Shown one piece after another: positions 16,919 through 26,059 of a DNA stretch of 63,084 nucleotides (positions are counted from its first letter, which is position 1; each line of letters begins with the position of its first letter). Location: positions 1 through 63,084 of the forward strand of contig JAJRZQ010000004.1 of assembly GCA_024275165.1 (NCBI GenBank), in the 5' to 3' direction. This stretch comes from a bacterium. Lineage in GTDB: Bacteria > SAR324 > XYD2-FULL-50-16. The notes under the pieces are model-generated. The model saw nothing but the letters and a program-made list of their open reading frames with translations, made no database searches and was not told the origin of the DNA. Made by a program: the position numbers and the translations under genes.

Positions 16919-17057
16919 ATCACCTCATAGATTGTTCAGCCTATAAATCCAGACTGAATCAGGGTTCAAGGGGGAAAGAGCATCTCTCCCCGGTAAGTCG
17001 AAACCAAGATTGCGGAAAAAACCTTTTTTGAAAAGCGAAAAGTTGATAAAAGGGCAT

Positions 17058-17681
17058 TTAAGCTAATTTTTTCAATAAAATCAGTCCGTTTTGCTTTTCT
17101 ATTTCTTCGCGGTTTCTTTTCCACTGGTCATGCCCTTGGGGCCCCACCTCATTGGTGACCCCCAAACAGGCGTTCCAGCTTATATTTTTATTTTTACACG
17201 CCTGGGCTAAGCTGAAAAGCTCCATGTTTTCCAAGAGACAATTTTGTCGCTCCTCAATCCGCCTCGCTAGCTCTACATCTAGAGTCAACCCCAGCAAACA
17301 GGCAACGGAAACCTGAGGCAGACCCCACTGAGGGGGAGAGGCATGGCAAACCTGATCCTTCATCAAGCTCGGGTAGCGCGCCAAACCCATTTCGCAGGCC
17401 CCGTCCAAAAGCTTTACCTCTTTCACCAGGCAACTTTGCCCCACCTCGACCCCTGAATAGGGATAGGCCCCGGCAGTACCGACAAACCAGACCTCTCGGG
17501 TCTCGGGCAAGCTTGTCAAAAGCCGTTCCAAACCCTGGCCCGCGGCCATCCAACCCACTCCAACCGTGGCCAAGGCCAGGCCCTGGGGCTCTGCCCAGGC
17601 GTAGCCCGGTTGGGGCAGGGGCTCTAAAGCCTCGCGCAAGACGGCCAATTCAGAGGGGATGGCCGAAATGATCAGCTTCAC
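17058..17681 (-). CDS. mqnB: Futalosine hydrolase MqnB
   Basis: MqnB cleaves futalosine to dehypoxanthine futalosine and hypoxanthine, the step before MqnC. The 207-residue product has a nucleosidase/phosphorylase fold: 'ATVGVGWMAAGQGL', 'VWFVGTAGAYP' and the late 'ENMELFSLAQAC...LGVTNEVGP' block carrying the purine-ribose-binding ENME and NxxG features. The GTG start overlaps the ddl stop (GTGA), so the genes are probably coupled. Generic MTA/SAH nucleosidase is the alternative, but mqnC nearby favours MqnB. Confidence 0.82.
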   Translation of the reverse strand: MKLIISAIPSELAVLREALEPLPQPGYAWAEPQGLALATVGVGWMAAGQGLERLLTSLPETREVWFVGTAGAYPYSGVEVGQSCLVKEVKLLDGACEMGLARYPSLMKDQVCHASPPQWGLPQVSVACLLGLTLDVELARRIEERQNCLLENMELFSLAQACKNKNISWNACLGVTNEVGPQGHDQWKRNREEIEKQNGLILLKKLA

Positions 17682-18739
17682 AACTTCTCCAAATTGGTAT
17701 AAATTTGCCTCTGCCGCCCGGCCCGTTGGATTCCCAACTCAATCAAGCGATGGATCAACTCAGGATAGGGGGTCCCCGCGATCTCCATCATTTTGGGATA
17801 CATGCTAATATGGGTAAAGCCGGGCAGCGTATTGGGCTCATTGAGCCAGAGCTTTCCCCCTGGATCTAAAAAAAAGTCGATCCGCGCCAAACCGGAAAGC
17901 CCTAAAAGGCGAAAAAGCCTCTTGGCTTTTTCTTGGATTTCCAAAATCGTTGGTTTGCTCAAGTCGGGCTTTAAAATCAACTGACTGCCCCCGGTAATGT
18001 ACTTTGCCTCATAGGAATAAAATTCAGCGTCGGGGATGACCTCGCCAGGATAACTGGCGATCAGCTCTCGATTCCCCAGCACGGCGACTTCCAGCTCCCG
18101 CCCAGCAATAGCCTGCTCCACCACCAATTTGTCATCGAAGCGAAAGGCTAAGTCCAAGGCTTGGTGGTATTCGGTTTCATTTCCGACCTTGCTGATTCCG
18201 ATGGAGGAGCCCTGCCGGGCAGGCTTCACAAACAGCAGGCCCCCCAGCAACTCCTTGGCGTTGTCGTAGGTTAGGGGGGGCTCGCCGGCATAAAGGGTGA
18301 CAAAGGGAGCGGTGGCAATCTCGGCGGAGAGGGCAATGCGTTTGAGCAGGTCTTTATCCATCCCAATGGCAGAGGCGCTGGAACCGCTACCGATAAAGGG
18401 AACCCCCTGCATCTCCAAAAAGCCCTGCATGGCGCCGTCTTCCCCCAAGGTGCCGTGCAGCACGGAGAAAACACAATCAATGCTGAGGCCGTTGAGCTTG
18501 CCCTTTTCGAGTTGCGCCTCCTCTAAATTGAAGCCCAACTGAATGGTTTTGGGGTCCTCTGGGTTTTGAATCAAGGGTTCCCCGGTAAACCAACGACCTT
18601 TTTTGTCGATCCCCACAAAAATCGGTTCATAGCGGTCTGTGGGAATAAACTTTTTCACGCTCAACCCCGAGAGCAAGCTCACCTGATGTTCACTTGATTG
18701 GCCCCCGCAGAGGATGAGAATTCGTTTTTTCGCGCTCAT
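17678..18739 (-). CDS. ddl: D-alanine--D-alanine ligase
   Basis: Ddl joins two D-Ala residues for the peptidoglycan stem peptide. It has 353 residues, with an ATP-grasp fold: N-terminal 'LCGGQSSEHQVSLLSG', 'PFIGSGSSASAIGMDKDLLK', 'FVKPARQGSSIGI', and metal-binding 'IDFFLDPGGKLWLNEPNTLPGFT'. The DdlA-type length and C-terminus are normal. The ATG overlaps the rimI stop (ATGA). It lies in a tsaB-rimI-ddl-mqnB chain rather than with mur genes. Confidence 0.95.
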   Translation of the reverse strand: MSAKKRILILCGGQSSEHQVSLLSGLSVKKFIPTDRYEPIFVGIDKKGRWFTGEPLIQNPEDPKTIQLGFNLEEAQLEKGKLNGLSIDCVFSVLHGTLGEDGAMQGFLEMQGVPFIGSGSSASAIGMDKDLLKRIALSAEIATAPFVTLYAGEPPLTYDNAKELLGGLLFVKPARQGSSIGISKVGNETEYHQALDLAFRFDDKLVVEQAIAGRELEVAVLGNRELIASYPGEVIPDAEFYSYEAKYITGGSQLILKPDLSKPTILEIQEKAKRLFRLLGLSGLARIDFFLDPGGKLWLNEPNTLPGFTHISMYPKMMEIAGTPYPELIHRLIELGIQRAGRQRQIYTNLEKL

Positions 18740-19173
18740 AGTTCTTTTTGGTAAACCAGGGCATCCTCCCTGGGTTGTTGATAATAGTCACGGCGCAGGC
18801 CCACTTGAAAAAAACCCAATCCCTCATACCAGGCTTTCGCTTGCCCGTTCGAGGCCCTCACCTCCAAAAACAGTTTATTGGCCCCCTGTTGCCTTAAGAG
18901 TTCAACTCCTTGACTCATCAAGGCACTCCCCCAACCCTGCCTTTGGTACTGGGGGGATACGGCAATTTTAATCAGCTCTGCCTCTCCCGCGTTTTGCGCA
19001 AAGAGGGCAAAGCCTTTAGAGGCGATCAGCAAAAGACATGCTCGCTGGAGTAAAAATGCCTGCCACAGGGGCTTTTCCCAGCGCTCCCCCGGTAAAGCTT
19101 CCCTTTCGATGGCCAAGAGCCGGTTCAGCTCGGCTTCAGTCGGTAAGCTTGCGGGGGCGAAAATTTTTCTCAT
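18736..19173 (-). CDS. rimI: Ribosomal-protein alanine N-acetyltransferase RimI
   Basis: A GNAT-fold acetyltransferase of 145 residues. It has the acetyl-CoA pyrophosphate loop 'VSPQYQRQGWGSALM' and the RimI-typical end 'EGLGFFQVGLRRDYYQQPREDALVY'. In the family it acetylates the N-terminus of ribosomal protein S18. The start overlaps the end of tsaB by 38 bases with GGAG seven bases upstream. tsaB-rimI adjacency is widespread in bacteria and supports the call. Confidence 0.9.
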   Translation of the reverse strand: MRKIFAPASLPTEAELNRLLAIEREALPGERWEKPLWQAFLLQRACLLLIASKGFALFAQNAGEAELIKIAVSPQYQRQGWGSALMSQGVELLRQQGANKLFLEVRASNGQAKAWYEGLGFFQVGLRRDYYQQPREDALVYQKEL

Positions 19174-19855
19174 AATTCAACTCCGCCTCACTGGCCCGAA
19201 GATAGATGGGCTCTAAGACTGAAATAAATGGGGGTTGCGCCTCGAATTCCCTTAAGGATTCCGCCAAAACCAAGGCATTGGGTTGACGGGCAAAACTAAA
19301 ATCAGCCTTTGCCCCCTTGGCCTTTAGATCCAAACCCTTTTGCTCTAAAATCGCCAGCCCCGTGCCCACCACCAGGTCGCCCGGTTGCAGGGAGTCATAC
19401 AGGTCTTGCGGGCTTAAGGCCTTGAGCGAACCGAGTTGCTGGGGAAAAGCGCCCGAGCAGTCGTAAAGCCCATGATAAAATTCGCCTTTATAGGCATTTT
19501 GCGCCACCTGCACCCTTTTTGGCCCAAAGGCGATGGTAGCGGCAATGACCTCTAAAAGCCCCAAACCATAACAGGGCACATTCAACCCAAGAGACAACCC
19601 CTCTGCCGTAGAGAGGGAAACCCGCAAACTCGTAAAGCTGCCCGGGCCTAGGCTGACAGCGATGCCTTGCAGTTGACCCTTGTCTTTTTTGCTCAACTCC
19701 AAGAGCTGGTCAATGGAACTTAAAAGGGTTTCTGAATTGTTGGCCGCGACCTCCAGCCAGATTAGGCCGAGGGGTTTGCCTTGGTCTAAGAGAGCCACCG
19801 AAACGGGATGGGTCGCCGCTTCGAGGCTTAAGATAAGTTGTTCTTTGAGTTTCAT
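19136..19855 (-). CDS. tsaB: tRNA N6-threonylcarbamoyladenosine biosynthesis protein TsaB
   Basis: TsaB is the non-catalytic ASKHA-fold partner of TsaD in making t6A37 in tRNAs that read ANN codons. It has 239 residues, starting 'LILSLEAATHPVSVALLDQG', with the family block 'IAVSLGPGSFTSLRVSLSTAEGL'. AAGGA lies upstream of the ATG. It heads the minus-strand block tsaB-rimI-ddl-mqnB and is divergent from the FAH-family gene. TsaD is not in the window. Confidence 0.92.
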   Translation of the reverse strand: MKLKEQLILSLEAATHPVSVALLDQGKPLGLIWLEVAANNSETLLSSIDQLLELSKKDKGQLQGIAVSLGPGSFTSLRVSLSTAEGLSLGLNVPCYGLGLLEVIAATIAFGPKRVQVAQNAYKGEFYHGLYDCSGAFPQQLGSLKALSPQDLYDSLQPGDLVVGTGLAILEQKGLDLKAKGAKADFSFARQPNALVLAESLREFEAQPPFISVLEPIYLRASEAELNYEKNFRPRKLTD

Positions 19856-19970
19856 GTTTATTTTCCTTCAAGGGCATTGTGGTAAAAGGCCCCTAGGCTG
19901 TAAAGGGGATTTTATCCGTTGCTTGATTGGAACAAAGTCCCTAAAATATTCCTTTTGTATTCGAGGCTTT

Positions 19971-20600
19971 ATGAACCCTACCGCAAAGGCGGTCTGCATT
20001 GCCCGTAATTATGCGGCTCACGCCGAGGAATTGGGTCATCAGGCCCCGCAAAAACCCATATTTTTTATCAAACCCGCCAGCGCGATGCGCCCCTTTGCCT
20101 TGCCGATCCGCTGGCCAACAAACCAAGGGGCCTGTCATTTTGAGCTGGAACTGGCCTGCTTCATGGGGAAAAAGCTGGTTCAGGCAGGCAGGCAAGAAGC
20201 GAAAGAGGGGATTGGCGGCTACGGTTTGGCTTTGGATTTAACCCTGCGGGACTTGCAAAAGCGCCTCCAACAAGCGGGGCGCCCCTGGGAGATGGCCAAG
20301 GCCTGGGATGGCAGTCTGCCCCTCAGCCCGTCCCTTCCCTTTAAGGATTTACCGGAGGCGGAAGATTGCCTCTTAGAATTGGAAATCAATGGCGAAACCC
20401 GCCAAAAGGAACGAACAAGCCGCATGATCACCCCTATTTTCGACCTCATCGCCCAAGCGAGCCATTGGTTTACCCTCAATCCAGGGGACATCGTCCTGAC
20501 AGGCACCCCCGCCGGAGTGGGGCCCTTGGCCCCCGGGGATCAGATTACGGCTCGCCTGGCAGGCCAATGGGAATTTAAAACTCAGGTCGCGGATTCATGA
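19971..20600 (+). CDS. Fumarylacetoacetate hydrolase family protein
   Basis: The 209-residue product is a short FAH-fold enzyme (YcgM-like). It has 'CIARNYAAHAEELG', 'PIFFIKPASAM', the metal-ligand strand 'CHFELELACFMGKKL', 'GYGLALDLTLRD' and 'NPGDIVLTGTPAGVGPLAPGD'. Such enzymes act as acylpyruvate or oxaloacetate hydrolases/decarboxylases; the substrate here is unknown. The ATG at 19971 has GAGG five bases upstream, and the open frame further 5' lacks family similarity. The stop overlaps the queC start. Confidence 0.88.
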   Translation: MNPTAKAVCIARNYAAHAEELGHQAPQKPIFFIKPASAMRPFALPIRWPTNQGACHFELELACFMGKKLVQAGRQEAKEGIGGYGLALDLTLRDLQKRLQQAGRPWEMAKAWDGSLPLSPSLPFKDLPEAEDCLLELEINGETRQKERTSRMITPIFDLIAQASHWFTLNPGDIVLTGTPAGVGPLAPGDQITARLAGQWEFKTQVADS

Positions 20601-21265
20601 AAGCCTTGGTGATTTTTTCGGGCGGGCAAGACAGCAGCACCTGCTTGGCCTGGGCCCAGCGCCGCTATGATGAGGTCGAGGCGATTACCTTTTTTTATGG
20701 GCAAACCCACGAGATCGAGATTCGCCAAAGCGAAAAGATCGCCACCGCCTTAGGGGTCAAGCAACATTTGGTGGATATCTCCTTTTATAAAAACATGGTG
20801 CATAGCGTGTTGACCGGCGACGCGGGAAAAATCGACGACCAACACCCCGACAACGCCCATCTGCCCGCGAGCTTTGTGCCCAACCGCAATGCCTTGTTCA
20901 TCCTATTGGCTCATAGCTTTGCCCAAACCATCAAGGCAGGGGCCTTGGTGGCAGGGCTTTGCCAAACCGATTATTCGGGGTACCCCGACTGCCGAGAAAA
21001 CTTTGCCAAAGAGATCCTCCACGCCTTAAATTTAGGCAGCGACCAAGCCATTGAGCTGATCACCCCCTTGATGCACCTCACCAAGGCGGAAACCTTTCAA
21101 CTGGCTGAAACCGAAGGGGTATTGGACTTGGTGGTACAAGAATCCCACACCTGCTACCTCGGCTCACCCCGGCCCAATCCATGGGGCCGCGGCTGCGGCC
21201 ATTGCCCAGCCTGCTTATTGAGAAAAAAAGGTTATTTTGAATTCATTACCCAAAAAGGAGCCTAA
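20597..21265 (+). CDS. queC: 7-cyano-7-deazaguanine synthase QueC
   Basis: QueC converts 7-carboxy-7-deazaguanine to preQ0 with ATP and ammonia in queuosine synthesis. The product has 222 residues, the PP-loop 'IFSGGQDSSTCLAWA' and the Zn-binding cysteines 'CYLGSPRPNPWGRGCGHCPAC'. It is directly followed by queF with no gap. QueD, QueE and the transferase Tgt are not in the window. The ATG overlaps the end of the upstream FAH-family gene. Confidence 0.96.
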   Translation: MKALVIFSGGQDSSTCLAWAQRRYDEVEAITFFYGQTHEIEIRQSEKIATALGVKQHLVDISFYKNMVHSVLTGDAGKIDDQHPDNAHLPASFVPNRNALFILLAHSFAQTIKAGALVAGLCQTDYSGYPDCRENFAKEILHALNLGSDQAIELITPLMHLTKAETFQLAETEGVLDLVVQESHTCYLGSPRPNPWGRGCGHCPACLLRKKGYFEFITQKGA

Positions 21266-21670
21266 ATGGCCATTGCCGAAGGAAAAAATTTTGCGTTTGA
21301 CTCCCCCGAGCAAATCCGCGCCGATCACTTAGAAACCTTTGAGTTTTTCAGCCCGGACCAATACATTAAAACCGAAACCAACGAGTTCAGCGCGGTCTGC
21401 CCCTTTTCAGGCTTGCCCGACTATGGCGATTTGATCATCGAATACCGCCCCCGAGGGAACAAGTGCGTGGAACTCAAATCCTTAAAGTATTACATCGTCT
21501 CTTTTCGCAGCGTCGGCCTGTATCAAGAGGGGGTCACAAAACGCATTTATGAAGACCTAAAAAATCTTTTGGAAACCGAAGAAATCCAGGTCACCACCCT
21601 CTACAAGCCCCGTGGGGGATTTGTGACCACCTGTGTGGAAGGTTCGATGGAGCGGCCCAACCATGATTGA
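21266..21670 (+). CDS. queF: NADPH-dependent preQ0 reductase QueF
   Basis: QueF reduces the nitrile of preQ0 to the amine of preQ1. The product has 134 residues, the short unimodular form, with the catalytic cysteine in '[13 protein letters not shown]', then '[22 protein letters not shown]'. The ATG follows the queC TAA immediately and AAGGAG lies inside the queC end. Its own end overlaps the cysS start, making one polycistron. Confidence 0.95.
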   Translation: MAIAEGKNFAFDSPEQIRADHLETFEFFSPDQYIKTETNEFSAVCPFSGLPDYGDLIIEYRPRGNKCVELKSLKYYIVSFRSVGLYQEGVTKRIYEDLKNLLETEEIQVTTLYKPRGGFVTTCVEGSMERPNHD

Positions 21671-23078
21671 GATTTACTTCACCAACAGCCTGAGCAAAAA
21701 AAAGGAACGCTTTGTTCCCCTTGAGCCGGGTCGGGTCAAGATCTACAACTGCGGGGTCACCGTCTATGACCGTTGTCATTTAGGCCATGCCAGGGGCGCG
21801 ATCAACTTTGATGTGCTGCGCCGCTTTTTAGAGGCCGTCGGTTATCAAGTAACCTATGTCAAAAACTACACGGATATTGATGACAAAATGATCGCCCGCG
21901 CCGCGGAGCGAAAGATCACCGTAGCGGAACTGGCCAAGGAAAACATTGCCCTGCATGATCGGGATATGGCGAGTTTGGGCATCCAGCCGCCGCATATCGC
22001 GCCCAAGGCAACCGAGCATCTGCCCGAGATCATCCAGATGATCGAGCGACTCGTCCAGGGGGGCCACGCCTATGCCGCGGGGGGGGATGTTTATTTTAAG
22101 GTGCGGAGCTTTGCCGCCTACGGCGAGCTTTCGGGCAAATCCATTGAGGATCTGATTTCCGGCCACCGAGTGGCCTTGGGTACCGAGAAGCAAGACCCCT
22201 TGGACTTTGCCCTCTGGAAGGCGAAAAAGCCGGGGGAACCCTTTTGGCAAAGCCCCTGGGGCGAGGGGAGACCCGGCTGGCACATTGAATGTTCCGCCAT
22301 GAGTGAGAAATACTTAGGCGAGAGTTTCGATATCCATGCCGGGGGCTCGGATTTAATCTTCCCCCACCACGAAAACGAAATCGCCCAATCGGTTTGCGCC
22401 CACCACCAGCCCTTTGTCCGCTACTGGCTGCACAACGGCATGATTCAAATCCAGTCGCAAAAAATGAGCAAGTCCTTAGGCAATTTTGCCGCGATAGAAG
22501 ATTTACTCCTGGTCTATGAACCGGAACTGATCCGTTTTTTCATCCTTTCCAGCCAATACCGAGCCTCCATTGATTTTTCCAAAGAAGCCCTACACAAGGC
22601 CTTAGAGGGATTGGATCGGCTTTATACCGCCTTGAGGAGCGCTCAAGAAAACCGGCCCCAGCTCCCCCCCGGCCCGGCCCCCAACGAATTAAAGCAGAAA
22701 AAAAAACAATTTTTTGCCGCTCTAGCCGACGACCTCAATACCCCCGCGGCCTTGGCCGTACTTTTTGATTTGGCGCGCGGCCTCAATATCGCGAGCGACC
22801 CCGCGACAGCGGGGCGGATTTTCGGGTTGCTCCAAGAGCTGGCCCAAGTTTTAGGCTTGCTGGAGCAAGACCCCTCCCTTTGGTTCCAACGCCCGAGAAT
22901 TCGCGAGGGGAAGGAGCAAGGCCCCAGCGCCGCGGAGATTGAAAGCCTGATTCAACAAAGGATTCAAGCAAGAGCGGAAAAAAACTGGGCCGAGGCGGAT
23001 CGCATCCGTGACCTTTTAAGGGCTCAAGGGATCGTGATTGAAGATCAAGCAGGAAAAACCATCTGGAAAAGGAAATAG
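21663..23078 (+). CDS. cysS: Cysteinyl-tRNA synthetase
   Basis: A class I synthetase charging tRNA-Cys. The product has 471 residues from the ATG at 21663. It has Zn-binding '[17 protein letters not shown]' containing the HIGH-equivalent, '[20 protein letters not shown]' and the 'KMSKSLGN' signature. The start is set by alignment ('[11 protein letters not shown]') and overlaps queF by eight bases. The upstream extension of the frame has no family similarity. Confidence 0.96.
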   Translation: MIEIYFTNSLSKKKERFVPLEPGRVKIYNCGVTVYDRCHLGHARGAINFDVLRRFLEAVGYQVTYVKNYTDIDDKMIARAAERKITVAELAKENIALHDRDMASLGIQPPHIAPKATEHLPEIIQMIERLVQGGHAYAAGGDVYFKVRSFAAYGELSGKSIEDLISGHRVALGTEKQDPLDFALWKAKKPGEPFWQSPWGEGRPGWHIECSAMSEKYLGESFDIHAGGSDLIFPHHENEIAQSVCAHHQPFVRYWLHNGMIQIQSQKMSKSLGNFAAIEDLLLVYEPELIRFFILSSQYRASIDFSKEALHKALEGLDRLYTALRSAQENRPQLPPGPAPNELKQKKKQFFAALADDLNTPAALAVLFDLARGLNIASDPATAGRIFGLLQELAQVLGLLEQDPSLWFQRPRIREGKEQGPSAAEIESLIQQRIQARAEKNWAEADRIRDLLRAQGIVIEDQAGKTIWKRK

Positions 23079-23079
23079 C

Positions 23080-23847
23080 TTGAGCAAAGAAATTCTATAC
23101 GGCGTCAATCCGGTGCGTCAGGCCCTCCAAGCCCAGCGACGAGAGTTCTTTTGCCTGGTTACCCGCCGGGGCAAAGTGAGCCCCCGCTTGCGGGAGTTGG
23201 TGGATTTGGCGAAGGCCAAAAAGGTAAGGATAAAGGAACTAGACCCCCAAGCCTTAACAAAGCTCTCCGGCTCCGAACAGCACCAGGGGGTTTTGCTCGA
23301 GTGCGGCCCTCTCCCAAGCCTCGACCTCTACGACCTGATTGAGCCTGGGCCCGAAACGAGCCTGATCTTAGCCCTGGACCAGATTGAAGACCCGCAAAAT
23401 TTAGGGGCCTTGGTCCGTAGCGCCGCCTTTTTAGGGGCAAAGGGGATCGTTCACCTTGCCCACAAGGCCGCCCCCCTCAGCCCCGCGGCAAGCAAAGCCA
23501 GCGCCGGAGCCTTGGAAAGCTTTCCCCTCGCCTTGGTGGGAAACCTCGCCCATGACTTGGCGCGCTTGCGGGAAGAAGGATATTTTATCTACGGCGCTGA
23601 CGCGGGAAAGGGCTCCCAACCTTATTGCAACCAAGTCAGGCAAGATAAGCTGGTCTTGGTGATGGGCAACGAAGGGCGCGGCTTGCGCGAATTGACGGCA
23701 AAACGCTGCGACGCTTTGGTGCATATTCCGGGGCAGCCGGGAACCGAGTCCTTGAATGTCTCAAATGCGGCGGCCATCTTGCTGGCCCATTTCGGCATGG
23801 TGGCTGGGGGGGGGGGAAGTCAAAAAGGGCCTAGTCACAAAGCGTGA
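23080..23847 (+). CDS. rlmB: 23S rRNA (guanosine-2'-O-)-methyltransferase RlmB (TrmH/SpoU family)
   Basis: The product has 255 residues: a substrate-binding N-terminal domain ('LYGVNPVRQALQA') and an alpha/beta-knot SpoU domain with the three family motifs 'DQIEDPQNLGALVRSAAFLGA', 'LVMGNEGRGLR' and 'PGQPGTESLNVSNAAAILL'. RlmB methylates G2251 of 23S rRNA in E. coli. TTG at 23080 is preferred as start since AAGGAA lies in front and it follows cysS directly; an earlier TTG at 23038 would overlap cysS. The last ~12 codons follow an 11-G run (23806-23816). Confidence 0.88.
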   Translation: MSKEILYGVNPVRQALQAQRREFFCLVTRRGKVSPRLRELVDLAKAKKVRIKELDPQALTKLSGSEQHQGVLLECGPLPSLDLYDLIEPGPETSLILALDQIEDPQNLGALVRSAAFLGAKGIVHLAHKAAPLSPAASKASAGALESFPLALVGNLAHDLARLREEGYFIYGADAGKGSQPYCNQVRQDKLVLVMGNEGRGLRELTAKRCDALVHIPGQPGTESLNVSNAAAILLAHFGMVAGGGGSQKGPSHKA

Positions 23848-23889
23848 TCCCCTGTAATATTGGGATACTCTTTTGCGACCAAAGGATTT

Positions 23890-24330
23890 ATGAAACATAA
23901 AGTTCTCTTGATCAATGGCCCGAACCTCAACCTTTTAGGGAGCAGGGAACCGGAGGTTTACGGTTTTGACACCTTAGAAGGGGTGGAAAATCGGGTCAAA
24001 GCGATTTTAACCCCAAAAGGGGTCGAGGTACTCTGCCACCAAAGCAACCAAGAAGGCTGGATGATTGATTTTATTCAAGACCAAGCCGACGCAAGCTACG
24101 CGATTGTCAATGCCGGGGCCTTGACCCACACCAGTATCGGCTTGCGGGACGCCCTCACCGGAGTGGGCCTCCCCTTTGTGGAAGTGCATATCTCGAATGT
24201 TCATGCCCGTGAAGAATTCCGCCAAAAATCCTACCTCTCCGATATCGCCCAAGGGGTGATTATCGGCTGCGGGGTAATGGGCTATGAATTTGCCGCCCAG
24301 TTGGCCCTACATCGTTTAAAGCTTGTTTAG
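23890..24330 (+). CDS. aroQ: Type II 3-dehydroquinate dehydratase
   Basis: AroQ removes water from 3-dehydroquinate in the shikimate pathway. It has 146 residues, the usual length, with 'NGPNLNLLGSREPEVYG', 'CHQSNQEGWMIDFI', 'NAGALTHTSIGLRDAL' and 'VEVHISNVHAREEFR'. The ATG at 23890 has AAAGGA in front. The frame is open further upstream but that part has no family similarity. rlmN follows closely. Confidence 0.95.
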   Translation: MKHKVLLINGPNLNLLGSREPEVYGFDTLEGVENRVKAILTPKGVEVLCHQSNQEGWMIDFIQDQADASYAIVNAGALTHTSIGLRDALTGVGLPFVEVHISNVHAREEFRQKSYLSDIAQGVIIGCGVMGYEFAAQLALHRLKLV

Positions 24331-24335
24331 CCCCC

Positions 24336-25388
24336 GTGCAATCCCTCCTTGATCAAACCTACCCTCAATTGGCAGAAACCTTAGCCAAAGAAGGGGAAAA
24401 ATCCTTTCGGGCCAGCCAAATCTTTAACTGGCTTTATCAAAAACGAGTCGCAGGGGTTGAAGAAATGAGCAACCTTTCGCAGGGACTGCAAAACAAACTC
24501 AGCCAGAGCTTTACCCTAAAGCGGGAAAAACCGCAAAAAGCACAACAGGCAAAGGATGGAACCATTAAATTCCTCACTCCCCTAGCCGATGGGTTGCAGA
24601 TTGAGACGGTTATTTTAAGGCATGGGGACCACAATACGGTTTGCCTCTCGACCCAGGTCGGCTGTGGAATGGGCTGCCGCTTTTGCCTCACCGCCAAGAT
24701 GGGGCTGAAACGCGACCTCACCCCCGGTGAAATCGTTGCTCAGGTTTTAAACGCCTACGACTTATTGCCCCCTGGAGAAAAAATTCGCAATCTCGTGTAC
24801 ATGGGCATGGGCGAACCCTTTCACAATTACGAAAGGGTAATCCACAGCTTGATGATCTTCACCGACCCTCAAGGCTTTGCCTTCTCCTGGCGGCGGATCA
24901 CCGTTTCCACCAGCGGGCTGATTCCAGAAATCATCCAGTTTGGTAAAGACCAACGAGCCAAGGCGAACCTCGCCATCAGCCTCAACGGGGTCACCGAAGA
25001 GGCGCGCCAACAGATCATGCCCATTACCAAAAAACATTCTTTAACCAAACTCATTCAGGCTTGCGAGGCCTATCCGGCAGAAAAAAGAGAACGGATCACC
25101 TTTGAGTATGTTCTGCTCCAAGGGGTCACGGATTCGCTTCGAGACGCCAAGGCCTTGGTGAAGCTTTTAAGCCGCGCCAAGGCAAAAGTGAACTTGATTC
25201 CCTTCAACCCCCACTCCGGCTTGGAGTTTGCGGCCCCGACCCCGGCTAGGGTGAAGGAATTTCAAGAATATTTATTAAACCATGGCCTGCCGGCTACCTT
25301 GCGCAGCCCGAGGGGGCAGGGAATCTCCGCTGCCTGCGGTCAGTTGGCGGCCCAAAGGAAAAAAGAAAATGAAACCGAAGCCGTCTAA
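24336..25388 (+). CDS. rlmN: Dual-specificity RNA methyltransferase RlmN
   Basis: A radical-SAM enzyme that methylates C2 of A2503 in 23S rRNA and A37 in some tRNAs. The product has 350 residues with a GTG start. It has the N-terminal RNA-binding domain ('FRASQIFNWLYQKRV'), cluster motif CxxxCxxC in 'CGMGCRFCLTAKMGLKRDL', and the late catalytic cysteine in 'GISAACGQLA'. The start lies five bases after the aroQ stop. The end overlaps folE by 20 bases. Confidence 0.95.
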   Translation: MQSLLDQTYPQLAETLAKEGEKSFRASQIFNWLYQKRVAGVEEMSNLSQGLQNKLSQSFTLKREKPQKAQQAKDGTIKFLTPLADGLQIETVILRHGDHNTVCLSTQVGCGMGCRFCLTAKMGLKRDLTPGEIVAQVLNAYDLLPPGEKIRNLVYMGMGEPFHNYERVIHSLMIFTDPQGFAFSWRRITVSTSGLIPEIIQFGKDQRAKANLAISLNGVTEEARQQIMPITKKHSLTKLIQACEAYPAEKRERITFEYVLLQGVTDSLRDAKALVKLLSRAKAKVNLIPFNPHSGLEFAAPTPARVKEFQEYLLNHGLPATLRSPRGQGISAACGQLAAQRKKENETEAV

Positions 25389-25950
25389 AGAAGAGGCCTT
25401 AGCAGCCGTACGCACCTTGATTCGCTACCTTGGCGACGACCCGGAACGAGAGGGGTTGTTAGAGACCCCAGACCGGGTGATCCGCAGCTATAAAGAGATT
25501 TTTCAGGGCTACCAACAAGACCCGAAAGAAATTTTGGAAAAGCGCTTCTCCACCCGCAGCCATGAAATGGTGGTGCTTTCCAACATCGAGCTGTATTCCA
25601 CCTGCGAGCATCACATGATTCCCTTTGTGGGGGCCTGCCATATCGCTTACCTGCCCAAGGATCAAGTGGTGGGAATCAGCAAGCTGGCTCGCTTGATGGA
25701 GGTTTTTTCTCGTCGTTTACAAATTCAAGAAGAATTGACCTACCAGATCGCGCAGGCGCTCTGCGACTTTGTGCAACCCAGGGGGGTGGCGGTGATGATC
25801 GAAGCCAAGCACATGTGCATGAGTTGCCGCGGGGTGGGCAAGCAGCACAGCAGCATGATCACCACCTGCACTCTCGGTGAGTTTGAAAGCAATCCCAGTT
25901 TGAAAAACGACTTTTTTCACCTCATCGAAAAGGGGCGAACAGCGAGCTGA
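25369..25950 (+). CDS. folE: GTP cyclohydrolase I FolE
   Basis: FolE turns GTP into 7,8-dihydroneopterin triphosphate, the entry to folate and also the precursor for queuosine through QueD. The product has 193 residues with the Zn-site segments 'YSTCEHHMIPFVGACHIAYLP' and 'KHMCMSCRGV'. The ATG at 25369 aligns with the family start ('KPSKEEALAAVRTLIRYLGDD'). An upstream ATG in frame overlaps rlmN too far. Location downstream of queC/queF fits a shared pterin/deazaguanine supply, though that is inference. Confidence 0.95.
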   Translation: MKPKPSKEEALAAVRTLIRYLGDDPEREGLLETPDRVIRSYKEIFQGYQQDPKEILEKRFSTRSHEMVVLSNIELYSTCEHHMIPFVGACHIAYLPKDQVVGISKLARLMEVFSRRLQIQEELTYQIAQALCDFVQPRGVAVMIEAKHMCMSCRGVGKQHSSMITTCTLGEFESNPSLKNDFFHLIEKGRTAS

Positions 25951-26003
25951 GACAGGTTGCACGCATGCCTTGGGGTTTCACTTTTATTTCACTTAAGTTT
26001 AAC

Positions 26004-26033
26004 TTGTAAAGCGCAATTGGCCTTAAATATAAT
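26004..26033 (+). promoter_or_regulatory. Sigma70-type promoter upstream of the TerB-like gene
   Basis: TTGTAA (26004-26009) and a consensus TATAAT (26028-26033) are spaced by 18 bases, 26 bases before the ATG at 26060. This is one of the clearest promoters in the window and would give the TerB-like gene its own transcript. Confidence 0.65.
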
Positions 26034-26059
26034 GACCTTACCTTTCAACCCGAGGCAAG

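Noticed and set aside
16919-17057. Terminator between mqnB and the ferredoxin gene
   Set aside because: A GGGGAGAG/CTCTTTCCCC stem exists but needs bulges and has no T-run, so it was not listed.
20597-21670. preQ1 riboswitch ahead of queC-queF
   Set aside because: The genes overlap the upstream FAH-family gene and leave no room for a leader.
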